The notes beneath the pieces are model-generated. The model worked only from the letters and a program-made list of their open reading frames with translations. It did not search any database and was not told where the DNA came from. Below, piece by piece: positions 7,788 through 17,504 of a DNA stretch of 64,000 bases; position 1 is the stretch's first letter; every line of letters starts with the position of its first letter. The stretch comes from Pedobacter montanisoli (lineage in GTDB: Bacteria; Bacteroidota; Bacteroidia; Sphingobacteriales; Sphingobacteriaceae): assembly GCF_022809115.1 (NCBI RefSeq), contig NZ_JALGBH010000001.1:310001-374000 (forward strand), in the 5' to 3' direction. Position numbers and translations under genes: made by a program.

Positions 7788-10628
7788 ATGAGCAAGACCC
7801 ACGTTGACCTTGGCGAGCAAAAAGATGTTGAAGTATATGGAGCCAGGGTACACAATCTTAAAAATATTGATGTAAGCTTTCCCCGCAACCAACTGGTAGT
7901 AGTTACCGGTTTAAGTGGTAGCGGTAAATCTTCATTGGCTTTTGATACGATTTACGCAGAAGGACAACGTCGTTACATGGAAACTTTCAGTGCCTATTCC
8001 AGACAATTTATGGGCGGCATGGAACGACCAGATGTTGACAAGGTTTCAGGTCTAAGTCCTGTAATTGCTATAGAACAGAAAACCACCAGCAAAAATCCCC
8101 GTTCTACGGTAGGTACCATTACCGAGATCTACGATTTCATGCGTTTGTTGTACGCTCGTGTTGCCGATGCATACTCGTATAATACCGGCGAAAAAATGGA
8201 ACGCCTGAGCGAAGACCAGATCCTGAAAAACATTTACCAGAAATTTGGTGGCAAACCCGCCAATATCCTTGCTCCGGTTGTTAAAGGTCGAAAAGGACAT
8301 TACCGTGAACTTTTTGAACAAATCAGAAAACAGGGCTATGTAAAAGTACGTGTAGATGGCGAAATCAAAGATCTTGTACCTAAAATGCAGGTTGACCGTT
8401 ACAAAATACATGATATAGAAATTGTAGTTGACCGCCTTCTTATTGATGAGAAAGACAGCAAACGTTTAAACGACAGCATACAAACTGCCATGCGTTTGGG
8501 TAAAGGCGTAATTAAGATCAGCGATAAAGACGATAATGTTGCCCATTTCAGTAAGTTCTTAATGTGTCCTACAACGGGTATCTCATACGATGAACCACAA
8601 CCTAATACTTTTTCTTTCAATTCTCCTTACGGTGCCTGCGAAACCTGCGACGGTTTAGGCTATGTATTTGTAGTTGACAAGAACAGCGTAATGCCAAACA
8701 TGAAGCTGAGCATCATGAATGGCGGTTTGGCTCCTTTGGGCGAATACCGTGATGTATGGATCTTTCAGGTATTAAAAGCACTTGCAAAGAAATACAATTT
8801 CTCGCTTTCTACTCCCTTAGAAAAACTAGGCGATGAAAACATTGATCTTATCTTAAACGGAGCACCCGATTTATTGAGTGTAGCCGTTGAATACAATAAA
8901 TGGAACGTTCAGAATTACCAGATTACTTTTGACGGACTAATCAAACTCCTTGAAGAACAACAGGAAAAGCGTGGCGAAGGTGCTGACGATCTGGAAGCCT
9001 TCAGACGTTTAGAAACCTGCCCTACCTGTCACGGTGCAAGGTTAAAGAAAGAAAGCCTTCACTTTAAAATTGATGGGAAAAATATTTTCGAGCTTTCTGA
9101 AATGGATATTTCGACCCTTAAACAGTGGTTTGAACATTTAGAAGATCGTTTAAATGAGCGTCAGAATACCATTGCCAAAGAGATTTTGAAAGAAATCAGG
9201 GCACGTATAGGCTTTCTTACCGATGTAGGTTTAAATTATCTAACCTTAGACAGAACAGCAAGAACCCTATCTGGTGGCGAAGCACAACGTATTCGTTTAG
9301 CTACCCAAATTGGCTCGCAGTTAATGAATGTCATGTATATTTTAGATGAACCAAGTATTGGTTTACACCAGAGAGATAATGAACGATTAATTACAGCCTT
9401 AAAAAATCTACGCGATTTAGGTAATACGGTTCTCGTGGTAGAGCACGATAAAGACATGATTCTGGAGGCCGACCATGTAATTGATATTGGTCCTGCTGCT
9501 GGTGTGCATGGCGGTACAGTGGTTGCCCAGGGCACACCTAAACAGATCTTAAAATCCGATACCCTGACCGCCGCTTACTTAAACGGGAGAAAACAAATTG
9601 AAGTACCACAAAAACGCCGCGAAGGTAATGGTAAAAAATTAAGCTTAATCAAAGCTACCGGACATAACCTGAAAGAGGTGTCGGTTGATTTTCCTTTGGG
9701 TAAGTTCATTGCAGTAACCGGAGTTTCGGGCAGCGGTAAATCGAGCTTAATTACAGAAACTCTATACCCTATCTTAAACCACCATTTTTTCAGGGCTAAG
9801 AAAAAGCCTTTGCCTTATGAAAAGATTGAAGGTTTAAAAGAAATAGATAAAGTTATTGAAATAGATCAGGCACCTATTGGCCGTACACCAAGATCCAACC
9901 CTTCAACCTATACAGGCGTTTTTTCTGATATCAGAAACCTGTTTGTACAGCTTCCTGAAGCCAAGATCAGAGGCTATAAACCGGGGCGTTTTTCATTTAA
10001 TGTAAAAGGTGGCCGTTGCGAAACCTGTCAGGGAGCAGGCATGAAGATTATAGAAATGAACTTCTTGCCTGATGTACAGGTACCTTGCGAAGAATGTGGA
10101 GGCAAAAGATACAACCGTGAAACTTTAGAAGTACGTTACAAGGGTAAATCAATTAGTGACGTATTGGATATGAGCATTGAAGAGGCCTGTGTATTCTTTG
10201 AACACCTTCCCATAATCTACCGTAAAATCAAAACATTGAATGATGTGGGTTTAGGTTATATCCGCTTAGGACAAGCTTCCACTACCCTATCTGGAGGAGA
10301 AGCGCAAAGGGTAAAACTGGCTACCGAACTCTCTAAAAAAGATACAGGAAAAACTTTTTACATCTTGGATGAACCGACTACTGGTTTACATTTTGAGGAT
10401 ATCAACGTGCTGCTTAATGTTTTAAACGAACTGGTAAACAAAGGCAATACTGTTCTGGTTATCGAACACAACCTTGATGTGGTAAAAGTAGCTGACTGGG
10501 TAATTGATTTAGGCAAAGAAGGCGGAGCCGGAGGTGGACAGATCATCTTTGAAGGAACTCCTGAAGGATTAACAGAAAACCCAATCAGCTTAACCGGCCA
10601 TTTCCTTAAAAAAGAAATGGAAGCATAG
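7788..10628 (+). CDS. uvrA: Excinuclease ABC subunit A
   Basis: UvrA is the damage-recognition ATPase of nucleotide excision repair and loads UvrB onto lesions. The 946-residue protein carries two ABC ATPase modules: Walker [15 protein letters not shown] near 42-55 and [14 protein letters not shown] in the second half, and two LSGGEAQR signatures. Zinc-binding cysteine pairs are visible ([33 protein letters not shown]). Length is standard. No other excision-repair gene lies nearby. Confidence 0.98.
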   Translation: MSKTHVDLGEQKDVEVYGARVHNLKNIDVSFPRNQLVVVTGLSGSGKSSLAFDTIYAEGQRRYMETFSAYSRQFMGGMERPDVDKVSGLSPVIAIEQKTTSKNPRSTVGTITEIYDFMRLLYARVADAYSYNTGEKMERLSEDQILKNIYQKFGGKPANILAPVVKGRKGHYRELFEQIRKQGYVKVRVDGEIKDLVPKMQVDRYKIHDIEIVVDRLLIDEKDSKRLNDSIQTAMRLGKGVIKISDKDDNVAHFSKFLMCPTTGISYDEPQPNTFSFNSPYGACETCDGLGYVFVVDKNSVMPNMKLSIMNGGLAPLGEYRDVWIFQVLKALAKKYNFSLSTPLEKLGDENIDLILNGAPDLLSVAVEYNKWNVQNYQITFDGLIKLLEEQQEKRGEGADDLEAFRRLETCPTCHGARLKKESLHFKIDGKNIFELSEMDISTLKQWFEHLEDRLNERQNTIAKEILKEIRARIGFLTDVGLNYLTLDRTARTLSGGEAQRIRLATQIGSQLMNVMYILDEPSIGLHQRDNERLITALKNLRDLGNTVLVVEHDKDMILEADHVIDIGPAAGVHGGTVVAQGTPKQILKSDTLTAAYLNGRKQIEVPQKRREGNGKKLSLIKATGHNLKEVSVDFPLGKFIAVTGVSGSGKSSLITETLYPILNHHFFRAKKKPLPYEKIEGLKEIDKVIEIDQAPIGRTPRSNPSTYTGVFSDIRNLFVQLPEAKIRGYKPGRFSFNVKGGRCETCQGAGMKIIEMNFLPDVQVPCEECGGKRYNRETLEVRYKGKSISDVLDMSIEEACVFFEHLPIIYRKIKTLNDVGLGYIRLGQASTTLSGGEAQRVKLATELSKKDTGKTFYILDEPTTGLHFEDINVLLNVLNELVNKGNTVLVIEHNLDVVKVADWVIDLGKEGGAGGGQIIFEGTPEGLTENPISLTGHFLKKEMEA

Positions 10629-10647
10629 TCCTAATTTCTTTACACTA

Positions 10648-10695
10648 TCATGCCAAACTTCCCGATTACATTCGGGGCAGGTTGTTTTATTGCAT
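10648..10695. repeat. Decayed copy of the GTCATGCTGAAC nested palindrome
   Basis: The segment still reads AAACTTCCCGATTACATTCG and then a GGCAGGTTGTTT-like piece, but the outer arms have drifted (ATCATGCCAAA against TTATTGCAT). It appears to be an eroded member of the nested hairpin family. The rest of the uvrA-XRE gap shows nothing recognisable. Confidence 0.6.
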
Positions 10696-10911
10696 AGTTT
10701 ACGCTCCAAGCCGGCATCTTTGCATGAGAAAAACATTAGACTAAAGTGAACATGTTGATTTAAGCAGGTAACATCTACAAACCCGAATGAATTAACAGCA
10801 CTCCTTAAAAGAATGAAATAAGCCTATTTTACGCCTGTTGTAAATTTTTATTGAAAAAGATAAAACATTTTGCTTTAAAAAGAGTTTTATTAACCAACAA
10901 TATTTCACAAC

Positions 10912-11133
10912 ATGAAAGAATTATATAAAAACGAAATGCGTCGTGTGGCAACGAACATTCGAAAAATTCGTGAGAAAAAGAATTATACACAAGATTATAT
11001 AGCTGCAAAATTAGGTATCTCTCAAAACGCTTACAGTAAAATTGAGTTGGGTTATAGCAAAATTAGTTTAGACAGGCTTTTCCATTTAGCACATTTATTA
11101 GATACAGAGGTGGTAGATCTGCTTAAGAAATAA
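10912..11133 (+). CDS. XRE-family helix-turn-helix regulator
   Basis: A 73-residue protein made almost entirely of one Cro/CI-type HTH domain: IRKIREKKNYTQDYIAAKLG, then SQNAYSKIELG for the recognition helix. There is no effector or dimerisation domain beyond it. It lies 66 bp upstream of the HD-domain gene in the same direction. Target genes cannot be deduced; no toxin partner is adjacent. Confidence 0.85.
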   Translation: MKELYKNEMRRVATNIRKIREKKNYTQDYIAAKLGISQNAYSKIELGYSKISLDRLFHLAHLLDTEVVDLLKK

Positions 11134-11199
11134 GACTTTTCAACAAACATCCTTACACACACAATTTAAAAGTAAATTGCCGGCATAACACACCAGATT

Positions 11200-11847
11200 A
11201 TGCAGCAAACTTTAGATCTTACCATTGCCTTTGTAAAAAATACCTTAGCAGATGCCGAAGCAGGCCACGATTGGTTTCATATTGAACGGGTTTTTAAAAC
11301 CGCACAAACCATTAACCAAACTGAACAGGCAAATTCTTTAATCGTTGCTTTGGCAGCACTTTTACATGACATTGCAGACAGCAAATTCAATAATGGGGAT
11401 GAAGAGATTGGGCCTCAGAAAGCAGGAGAGTTTCTAACGAGCATAAATGTAGATCAGGAAGTGATCAACGAGGTAAAGCTCATTATTAGGCACCTTTCTT
11501 TTAAAGCCAGTTTTGATAAAAATAGCTATCAGTCTAAAGAACTTAATGTGGTACAGGATGCCGACAGACTCGATGCCATTGGTGCTATAGGCATTGCCAG
11601 GGCTTTCACTTATGGGGGTTATAAAAACAGGGTATTGTACAATCCTGAAATAAAACCCAATCTAAACATGACCAAAGAAGAGTATAAAAACGCTGTGAGC
11701 CCTACACTTAACCATTTTTATGAGAAGCTATTGCTGTTAAAAGATCTCATGAAAACCGAAACAGGTAAAAAAATGGCTCAGCAACGTCATGATTTTATGC
11801 TGGCTTATCTAGAGCAGTTTTATGCAGAATGGGAAGGCCGTAAATAA
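11200..11847 (+). CDS. HD-domain metal-dependent phosphohydrolase
   Basis: This 215-residue cytoplasmic protein has the HD fold of the YedJ-like group. Metal ligands are visible as H23 or H27 in GHDWFHIERV, H56-D57 in LLHDIAD, and D120 in VVQDADRLDAIGAIGIARAF. Such proteins hydrolyse nucleotides or other phosphate esters; the substrate here is unknown. It may share a transcript with the XRE gene upstream. Confidence 0.87.
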   Translation: MQQTLDLTIAFVKNTLADAEAGHDWFHIERVFKTAQTINQTEQANSLIVALAALLHDIADSKFNNGDEEIGPQKAGEFLTSINVDQEVINEVKLIIRHLSFKASFDKNSYQSKELNVVQDADRLDAIGAIGIARAFTYGGYKNRVLYNPEIKPNLNMTKEEYKNAVSPTLNHFYEKLLLLKDLMKTETGKKMAQQRHDFMLAYLEQFYAEWEGRK

Positions 11848-11928
11848 GATTTATTGTAGCCTTATATCGCAATGAGGCTTAACAATTTCTTAATTTTAAA
11901 GTACTATTTTCGTAAAAATTAAAATGCC

Positions 11929-12957
11929 ATGAAACTCTGGGTGCTTGTATTTATAACAGCTTTGTCTGTGGGCTTATCTATAAGCTTGGTTAATTTCCAC
12001 TTTCAGGGTAGCTGGTATTATATGCTCATTTCTTTCCTGATTTCGTTCACAACCAGTTTCATTGTATTCTATTATCTCCTCGAAAAATACATCTACTCTA
12101 AGGTTAAGCTCATTTACAAAATGATTCACAACCTTAAGTTAGGAAAAGACTTGAAAGAAGCTTTAGGCGAATATGTGAGTTCTGATCCTATAAATGATGT
12201 TGAGCATGAGGTTAAAGAGTGGGCCGGAGCAAAAAAAAGAGAGATTGAGCTATTGAAAAGACAAGAGAAATTCAGGAGAGAGTTTCTTTCTAATGTATCG
12301 CATGAATTTAAAACTCCTCTTTTTGCTATACAGGGCTACATAGAAACCTTACAGGATTGCATGACCGATGATCCCGAAATGGCACTTTCATTTTTAAAAA
12401 AAGCGGAGAAGAATGTAGAAAGACTCACCTATCTCATTAGTGATTTAGATGCAATCACCAAATTAGAAACGGGCGAAATGCCGATCAACTACCAGAGATT
12501 TGATTTTGTCGTCCTTGCCAAAGAAGTTATAGATCTGCTACAAGACAGAGCACAAAAAAGGCAAATCTCCTTATACATTAAAGACAAATATACCACACCT
12601 TCTTTTGTTAATGCTGACCGTGAAAAAATAAGACAGGTATTGATCAACCTCATTGAAAACTCAATCAAATACGGTAGGGAAAACGGTGCCACAGCAATTA
12701 AAATATTTGCTCTGCATGATCAGTTTCTCATAGAAGTAACTGATGATGGTATGGGTATAGAAGAAAAACACTTAAACAGATTATTTGAACGTTTTTACCG
12801 CATAGACACACACCGCTCACGTATGGAAGGCGGAACAGGTTTAGGTTTAGCTATTGTAAAACATATTTTAGAGGCACATCAGCAAACTATATCGGTACGC
12901 AGTACACCTCATATAGGTACCACATTTGCATTTACACTACAAAAGAGCGACAAATAA
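11929..12957 (+). CDS. Sensor histidine kinase, PhoR-like
   Basis: A 342-residue membrane kinase with two N-terminal transmembrane segments (about 4-22 and 30-52), almost no extracytoplasmic sensor loop, and a full kinase core. The H-box is SNVSHEFKTPLFAIQGY with H125 as phospho-acceptor; the N-box is LINLIENSIKYG (N244); the G1 and G2 boxes are DDGMGI and GGTGLGLAIVKH. No response regulator is adjacent. The neighbouring DUF47-Pit pair suggests phosphate signalling, but that is inference. Confidence 0.88.
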   Translation: MKLWVLVFITALSVGLSISLVNFHFQGSWYYMLISFLISFTTSFIVFYYLLEKYIYSKVKLIYKMIHNLKLGKDLKEALGEYVSSDPINDVEHEVKEWAGAKKREIELLKRQEKFRREFLSNVSHEFKTPLFAIQGYIETLQDCMTDDPEMALSFLKKAEKNVERLTYLISDLDAITKLETGEMPINYQRFDFVVLAKEVIDLLQDRAQKRQISLYIKDKYTTPSFVNADREKIRQVLINLIENSIKYGRENGATAIKIFALHDQFLIEVTDDGMGIEEKHLNRLFERFYRIDTHRSRMEGGTGLGLAIVKHILEAHQQTISVRSTPHIGTTFAFTLQKSDK

Positions 12958-12988
12958 GCATACATTTCTCTGAACTACTTAAGCTTAG

Positions 12989-13006
12989 CTTAAACATTTG
13001 TTTAAG
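12989..13006. promoter_or_regulatory. Perfect palindrome upstream of DUF47-pit
   Basis: CTTAAACATTTGTTTAAG is an 18-bp perfect inverted repeat with 7-bp arms, 32 bp after the kinase stop and upstream of the phosphate operon. No strong T-run follows. It may be an operator or a weak terminator. Confidence 0.45.
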
Positions 13007-13019
13007 TCAGTTCTTAAAG

Positions 13020-13053
13020 TTAACATTAACTTAACATTGCTATTTTAAATTTG
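13020..13053 (+). promoter_or_regulatory. Candidate Pho box and -7 element for DUF47-pit
   Basis: Two direct repeats TTAACAT (13020-13026 and 13031-13037) are 4 bp apart, giving an 11-bp period. This layout matches the known PhoP/PhoB box design of paired repeats with about 4-5 bp spacing; TTAACA is the Bacillus half-site. A TAAATTTG -7 box follows at 13046-13053, and no good -33 box is present, which would suit an activator-dependent promoter. Confidence 0.5.
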
Positions 13054-13074
13054 CATCAAATTTAATTTAAAACA

Positions 13075-13716
13075 ATGAGCAGTATTTTTAGCTTCTTTAC
13101 ACCAAAAGACAAAAAATTTCAACCTTTATTTGAGCAAGCAGGCAGCAACGTTAAAAAAATTGCTGAGGCACTTTTAGTAGTTGTAACTACGCCTGACTTA
13201 GAAAAAAGAAAGGAAGCCATCAAAGAAGTTGAACGCCTTGAGCATGTTGGTGATGACATTACCCACAGCATTTTCATTGAGTTAAGCAAAAACTTTATTA
13301 CACCATTTGACCGAGAAGACATTCACTTTTTGGCAAGTGCCATTGATGATATTGCAGATTATATCCAGGCTTCGGCGGTTAACATCGAGTTATATAACCT
13401 TACCGTAATTACTGAGCCAATGGTTAAACTCGCAGAGCTTCTGGTAGAAATGTGTATAGATCTTGAAAAGGCCATCAAAGAACTAAGAAGCTTTAAAAAC
13501 ATCAGGGTTATTGCTGATGCATGTGTGAGAATTAATAGTGCTGAAAACCAGGCCGATTATACTTGCAACCTGGCCATTGCCCGTTTATTTGAATTTGAAA
13601 CCAACGCTATAGAGCTGATCAAACAAAAAGAAGTATTACAAACTTTAGAAATAGCAACAGATAAATGTGAAGATGCTGCTAATGTTTTAGAATCTATCTT
13701 GGTTAAAAACGCATAA
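13075..13716 (+). CDS. DUF47 / PhoU-like phosphate transport regulator
   Basis: A 213-residue, mostly helical protein of the DUF47 family, a PhoU-like fold found beside Pit transporters. Features are the acidic helical segments ERLEHVGDDITHSIFIEL and FDREDIHFLASAIDDIADY. It ends 3 bp before the Pit gene, so the two are translationally linked and likely form a transporter-regulator pair. Upstream lies a candidate Pho box. Confidence 0.9.
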   Translation: MSSIFSFFTPKDKKFQPLFEQAGSNVKKIAEALLVVVTTPDLEKRKEAIKEVERLEHVGDDITHSIFIELSKNFITPFDREDIHFLASAIDDIADYIQASAVNIELYNLTVITEPMVKLAELLVEMCIDLEKAIKELRSFKNIRVIADACVRINSAENQADYTCNLAIARLFEFETNAIELIKQKEVLQTLEIATDKCEDAANVLESILVKNA

Positions 13717-13719
13717 CCC

Positions 13720-15021
13720 ATGACATTAAGCATTTTAATAACCATCATTGTATTAGCGCTTATTTTTGACTACATCAATGGATTTCATGATGCAGCCAAT
13801 GCGATCGCTACTATTGTGGCCACAAAGGTGTTAACACCTTTTCAGGCGGTTGTCTGGGCAGCGTTCTTTAACTTTTTAGCTTATTGGGTTTTTGGGTTTG
13901 GCGTTGCTGATACTGTAGCTAAAACCGCCGATACCATGCAAATAAATCTGGTGGTGATTTTAGCAGGTGTAATAGCTGCTATTATATGGAACCTGTTAAC
14001 CTGGTGGTTAGGTATTCCTTCCAGTTCATCACATACGCTGATAGGTGGCTTTGCAGGTGCAGCCATTGCACATGCCGGATTTAATGTTGTATTGTGGTAT
14101 AAAGAGGGTAAAGCCGGCGAAATGCCAACCGGTGTTCTCGTTATCATTGGTTTTATTGTACTCGCACCCGTTATAGGCGCCATTGTATCTTATTTCATTT
14201 CGGTTTGGCTATTACATTCTTCCAAGAAAAGCATTTGGCCTAAGCTGTTTACCGTATCTCTGGTTATACTTACCACTGTGCTGATCTATTCAGAAATGAA
14301 ATTTTTTCCAGAGATCAAACACCCTCGTTTTAAATCTGAAGTACTGAGTGTATTATTAGAACCTCATAACATCAAATGGTTCCTGGTAGGTTTCATTGTA
14401 TATTGTATCAGTTTCTTCTGTTTAATCTTTAGCAGTTTAAATCAGACCCAATCTACTGCTTGGCTTAAAAAAATGCAGCTGTTATCTTCGGCTTCATTCA
14501 GTTTAGGGCATGGTGGTAACGATTCGCAAAAGGTAATGGGTATTATTGCCGCGGCTATTATGGTTTACGTACATCAGAACAATATTTCGGCCGACAGCTT
14601 ACCCGACTGGTTACATGTAATCCTACCCTCAAAAGATGCAAATGGCGATGAGATTGCCGGTCATATGCCAACATGGATACCCTTAGCCTGTTATAGTGCT
14701 ATTGCCGTTGGAACATTAAGCGGTGGATGGAAAATTGTGAAAACCATGGGTTCTAAGATTACCAAAGTAAGCCCATTTGAAGGTGTAACTGCCGAAACTG
14801 CTGGTGCATTAACCTTATACTTTACCGAACATATGAAAGTTCCGGTAAGTACCACGCATACCATTACAGGTTCAATTATTGGTTCAGGCTTAACCAAAGG
14901 TGTTTCTGCCGTAAAATGGGGAATAACCGTAAAACTGGTTTGGGCTTGGATATTAACCATACCTGTTTCGGCAGCTCTTGCCGCAATTATTTATTATGCG
15001 CTAAGCTTTTTCATTAAATAG
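13720..15021 (+). CDS. Inorganic phosphate transporter, Pit family
   Basis: Pit transporters carry metal-phosphate coupled to protons across the inner membrane. The 433-residue protein has about 10-12 hydrophobic segments and both duplicated Pit signatures: FDYINGFHDAANAIATIVAT at the N-terminus and GHGGNDSQKVMGII in the second half. It also has an SSSSHTLIGG/STTHTITGS pair. It follows the DUF47 gene by 3 bp and ends at a strong terminator. Confidence 0.95.
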   Translation: MTLSILITIIVLALIFDYINGFHDAANAIATIVATKVLTPFQAVVWAAFFNFLAYWVFGFGVADTVAKTADTMQINLVVILAGVIAAIIWNLLTWWLGIPSSSSHTLIGGFAGAAIAHAGFNVVLWYKEGKAGEMPTGVLVIIGFIVLAPVIGAIVSYFISVWLLHSSKKSIWPKLFTVSLVILTTVLIYSEMKFFPEIKHPRFKSEVLSVLLEPHNIKWFLVGFIVYCISFFCLIFSSLNQTQSTAWLKKMQLLSSASFSLGHGGNDSQKVMGIIAAAIMVYVHQNNISADSLPDWLHVILPSKDANGDEIAGHMPTWIPLACYSAIAVGTLSGGWKIVKTMGSKITKVSPFEGVTAETAGALTLYFTEHMKVPVSTTHTITGSIIGSGLTKGVSAVKWGITVKLVWAWILTIPVSAALAAIIYYALSFFIK

Positions 15022-15042
15022 TACCTCAAAAGGAATTCATAC

Positions 15043-15075
15043 AAAGGCTGTAACAAATTGTTACAGCCTTTTTTT
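15043..15075 (+). terminator. Rho-independent terminator of the pit operon
   Basis: AAAGGCTGTAAC pairs perfectly with GTTACAGCCTTT, and the hairpin runs straight into a stretch of seven T. It lies 22 bp after the pit stop. Confidence 0.9.
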
Positions 15076-15173
15076 GTCACATTTAATTTTGCATACCCCC
15101 ATTTCGGGCTTAAACATTTATACTTGTACCAATAAGGTCAAACTTTTCGTTATAGCCTAAACCATTTAAAAAT

Positions 15174-16055
15174 ATGAAAGCCATTTTTACCGGAACCTTT
15201 TTATTGATCTCTGCTTTGCTCGCAACTGCACAAAAACCTGCCTTAGAAATTTATGGTAACAGAGGCGCAAGAGGATTGATGCCCGAAAATACTATTCCTG
15301 GCATGATCAAAGCACTTGAAGAAGGTGCTACCGCACTTAAGATTGAAGTTGTTATAACCAAAGATCAAAAAGTAATAGCCTCGGCAGAACCTTTCTTTAA
15401 CAATGAAATATCCCTAAATCAGGATGGTGAAGCCATTACTTTAAAAGACGAAAAAAAATATAACATCTATGCCATGAACTATGATGAGGTAAAAAACTTT
15501 GATGTAGGCTCTAAACCCCATCCACGGTTTCCTTATCAGGAGAAATTCAGGGTAAGCAAACCCCTCTTGAGTGATATTATTGATAAGGTAGAAACCTTTG
15601 TAAAGAAAAACAAAAGGGTAAAGCCCACTTATTGTATAGAAGTCAAGATCATCCGCAATGGTGATCTGGTCTTTAACCCCGAACCCAAAGCTTTTGTAGA
15701 TCTTGTAATGAATGTAATTAAACAGAAGAAGATAGAAGACCGAACCATTATCTATTCATTTGATCTGCGACCTTTACAATACGTACATCAAAAATACCCT
15801 GCAATTAAAACTGCATTAGGTGTTGATGAAAAGAACGATTTTGAAATACTGGTTGAGAAACTAGGTTTTAAACCAAACATTTATAGCCCTTACTTACCTT
15901 TGGTAGGAAAAGGTCTGATTGACAAATGCCATGCAACAGGTGTACAGGTAGTGCCCTGGAACGTAAATACACCAAAAGATCTCCAGTATTTTAAAAGCTT
16001 AGGAGTTGACGGTATCATTACCGACTATCCCGATCTGGTTTCTAAAAGCAAATAA
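15174..16055 (+). CDS. Secreted GDPD-like protein lacking catalytic residues
   Basis: This 293-residue protein has a signal peptide (residues 1-19) and the overall glycerophosphodiester phosphodiesterase TIM-barrel pattern: RGARGLMPENTIPGMIKALE at the start and GVDGIITDYPDLV at the end. Active members carry HRG, an E-x-D metal pair and a second His. Here those positions are N29 (GNRGARG), K56 and E58 (ALKIEVV), and A71 (ASAEPF). E38 of PENT is kept. The frame is open and full length, so this looks like a maintained pseudoenzyme, not a decaying gene. A ligand-binding or regulatory role is possible. Confidence 0.82.
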   Translation: MKAIFTGTFLLISALLATAQKPALEIYGNRGARGLMPENTIPGMIKALEEGATALKIEVVITKDQKVIASAEPFFNNEISLNQDGEAITLKDEKKYNIYAMNYDEVKNFDVGSKPHPRFPYQEKFRVSKPLLSDIIDKVETFVKKNKRVKPTYCIEVKIIRNGDLVFNPEPKAFVDLVMNVIKQKKIEDRTIIYSFDLRPLQYVHQKYPAIKTALGVDEKNDFEILVEKLGFKPNIYSPYLPLVGKGLIDKCHATGVQVVPWNVNTPKDLQYFKSLGVDGIITDYPDLVSKSK

Positions 16056-16066
16056 CAAGCATTATC

Positions 16067-16525
16067 ATGATCTCAATTGTTAATTACCAAGACAAATACA
16101 AAACGGCCTTCAAAACCTTAAATGAGAACTGGATCAATAAATTTTTTGTACTTGAACCAGCCGATATAGAAACCTTAAATCATCCTGAGCAGATTATTGA
16201 TAATGGCGGTTTCATTTTTGTTGCACTTCATCAGGATGAACCTGTAGGTGTTTGCGCACTTAAAAAAATAACGAGCGAAAGATATGAGCTTTCTAAATTT
16301 GCCGTGGCCGAAAACACGCAGGGTTTAGGTATTGGTAAAAGACTAATAGAAACCTGCATCGCTACAGCTAAACAACACCAGATCAAAATGCTATTCTTAG
16401 AAGGCAATACCAAATTAGAAGCTTCTATACATCTGTATCGTAAATATGGTTTCAAGGAGCTTGATTTAAGCAGCCATGACAGTTCTTATGAGCGGGTTAA
16501 TATTGTGATGGAGTTAACTGTTTAA
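16067..16525 (+). CDS. GNAT family N-acetyltransferase
   Basis: A 152-residue acyltransferase of the GNAT fold. The acetyl-CoA motif is FAVAENTQGLGIGKRLIE at about 83-100, followed by LFLEGNTKLEASIHLYRKYG, the usual late-motif pattern. It begins 11 bp after the GDPD-like gene and its end overlaps the convergent SGNH gene by 12 bp. The substrate is unknown. Confidence 0.88.
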   Translation: MISIVNYQDKYKTAFKTLNENWINKFFVLEPADIETLNHPEQIIDNGGFIFVALHQDEPVGVCALKKITSERYELSKFAVAENTQGLGIGKRLIETCIATAKQHQIKMLFLEGNTKLEASIHLYRKYGFKELDLSSHDSSYERVNIVMELTV

Positions 16526-17137
16526 ATTAGCTTTAACTTTTGGCGCAATTTCTTTAACCCATTCAGCATACATTTCAGCAGAAGGGTGTAAACCATCTGA
16601 TGCAGTTAAGCGAGCATCGGTAAGGGCCTTTCTTGATATCGGTGTTATATCGATATAAGTTACCCCGTTAAGCCGGGTAATTTCTTCTTTTATGTGATTA
16701 AAAGTGTCAATCTCATGAGCTATTTGCTGTACATCTCTTCCGCTTTGCTTACCAAAATCAGTAACGCCCCAGTCGGGTATAGAGATGACAAAAACACGCT
16801 TTTTATGAGCATCTGCAAAATTACAGGCCGTAGCTAAAAGCATGTCAAACTCTTTACGGTAATTTTCTGTGGTGTAGCCTCTATATTGATTATTTACACC
16901 TATCAATAAAGTTACTATATCAAAGGTTTGTGAAAGATTGCGTTCTTTTATTGCACTCATGAGTTCGTCTGTAGTCCACCCGGTTTGAGCAATAACCTCA
17001 GGTTGCTTAACATGTAACCCTTCTCCATTAAGTAATTTAACCAATTGATAAGGAAAAGAATCTTGTTGCTCAACGGCTTCTCCAATTGTATAAGAATCGC
17101 CTAAAGCCAAGTAAGAAAGTGCAGATGGTATAGCCAT
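16514..17137 (-). CDS. SGNH/GDSL-family hydrolase
   Basis: A 207-residue lipase/esterase-type protein. The block I motif is ALGDSYTIGE (S15 nucleophile), block III is GVNNQYRG around residue 82, and block V is DGLHP with D181 and H184 completing the triad. There is no signal peptide. It is the last gene of a likely operon with DUF5684 and DUF2752 (21-bp gap), and its 3' end overlaps the convergent GNAT gene. Substrate unknown; acyl esters or acetylated sugars are typical. Confidence 0.9.
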   Translation of the reverse strand: MAIPSALSYLALGDSYTIGEAVEQQDSFPYQLVKLLNGEGLHVKQPEVIAQTGWTTDELMSAIKERNLSQTFDIVTLLIGVNNQYRGYTTENYRKEFDMLLATACNFADAHKKRVFVISIPDWGVTDFGKQSGRDVQQIAHEIDTFNHIKEEITRLNGVTYIDITPISRKALTDARLTASDGLHPSAEMYAEWVKEIAPKVKANLNS

Positions 17138-17158
17138 AATTAATCAGTTGCAATAATA

Positions 17159-17500
17159 TTAAAAACTAACAATTTGTCCCGAAAAAATTTTATACAGATA
17201 ACTGATCGAGATAACCCCTCCGGTAACAAAGTACATTACCCTTAATAGCTTGGTGTCAACTGGCACTTTAAAAAAAGATGATAAGCTGGCTAATAAAAGG
17301 CTGGCAATAAAAGGAATTGTAGCTGGATACAACAAAAAGCTATCTGTTAAATTTCCCGTTAACAGTGCCAATACCGAGCGTTGAAAACCACAACCCGGGC
17401 AATCTATACCTGTAATATATTTTATGGGACAAGGAAATAAAAAAATATCCGTCTTGCTTAAATTGATACAAAAGACGGATAAAAACTTTATGTTAAACAT
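17159..17500 (-). CDS. DUF2752 membrane protein
   Basis: A 113-residue protein with two or three hydrophobic segments and the DUF2752 hallmark CPIKYITGIDCPGCGFQRS. I start it at the ATG at 17500, 4 bp after the DUF5684 stop; a longer frame upstream overlaps that gene and is not needed. The segment just after the start carries a hairpin with a T-rich tail (17446-17480) that resembles a terminator inside the coding region. DUF2752 proteins are uncharacterised. Confidence 0.8.
   Translation of the reverse strand: MFNIKFLSVFCINLSKTDIFLFPCPIKYITGIDCPGCGFQRSVLALLTGNLTDSFLLYPATIPFIASLLLASLSSFFKVPVDTKLLRVMYFVTGGVISISYLYKIFSGQIVSF
17441..17480 (-). terminator. Terminator-like hairpin inside DUF2752 coding sequence
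   Basis: On the minus strand ATCCGTCTT pairs with AAGACGGAT around a 16-base loop, followed by ATTTTTTT. It lies about 20 bp after the DUF2752 start and just past the DUF5684 stop, so it could attenuate downstream genes. The T-run also encodes residues. Confidence 0.5.
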
Positions 17501-17504
17501 TAAA

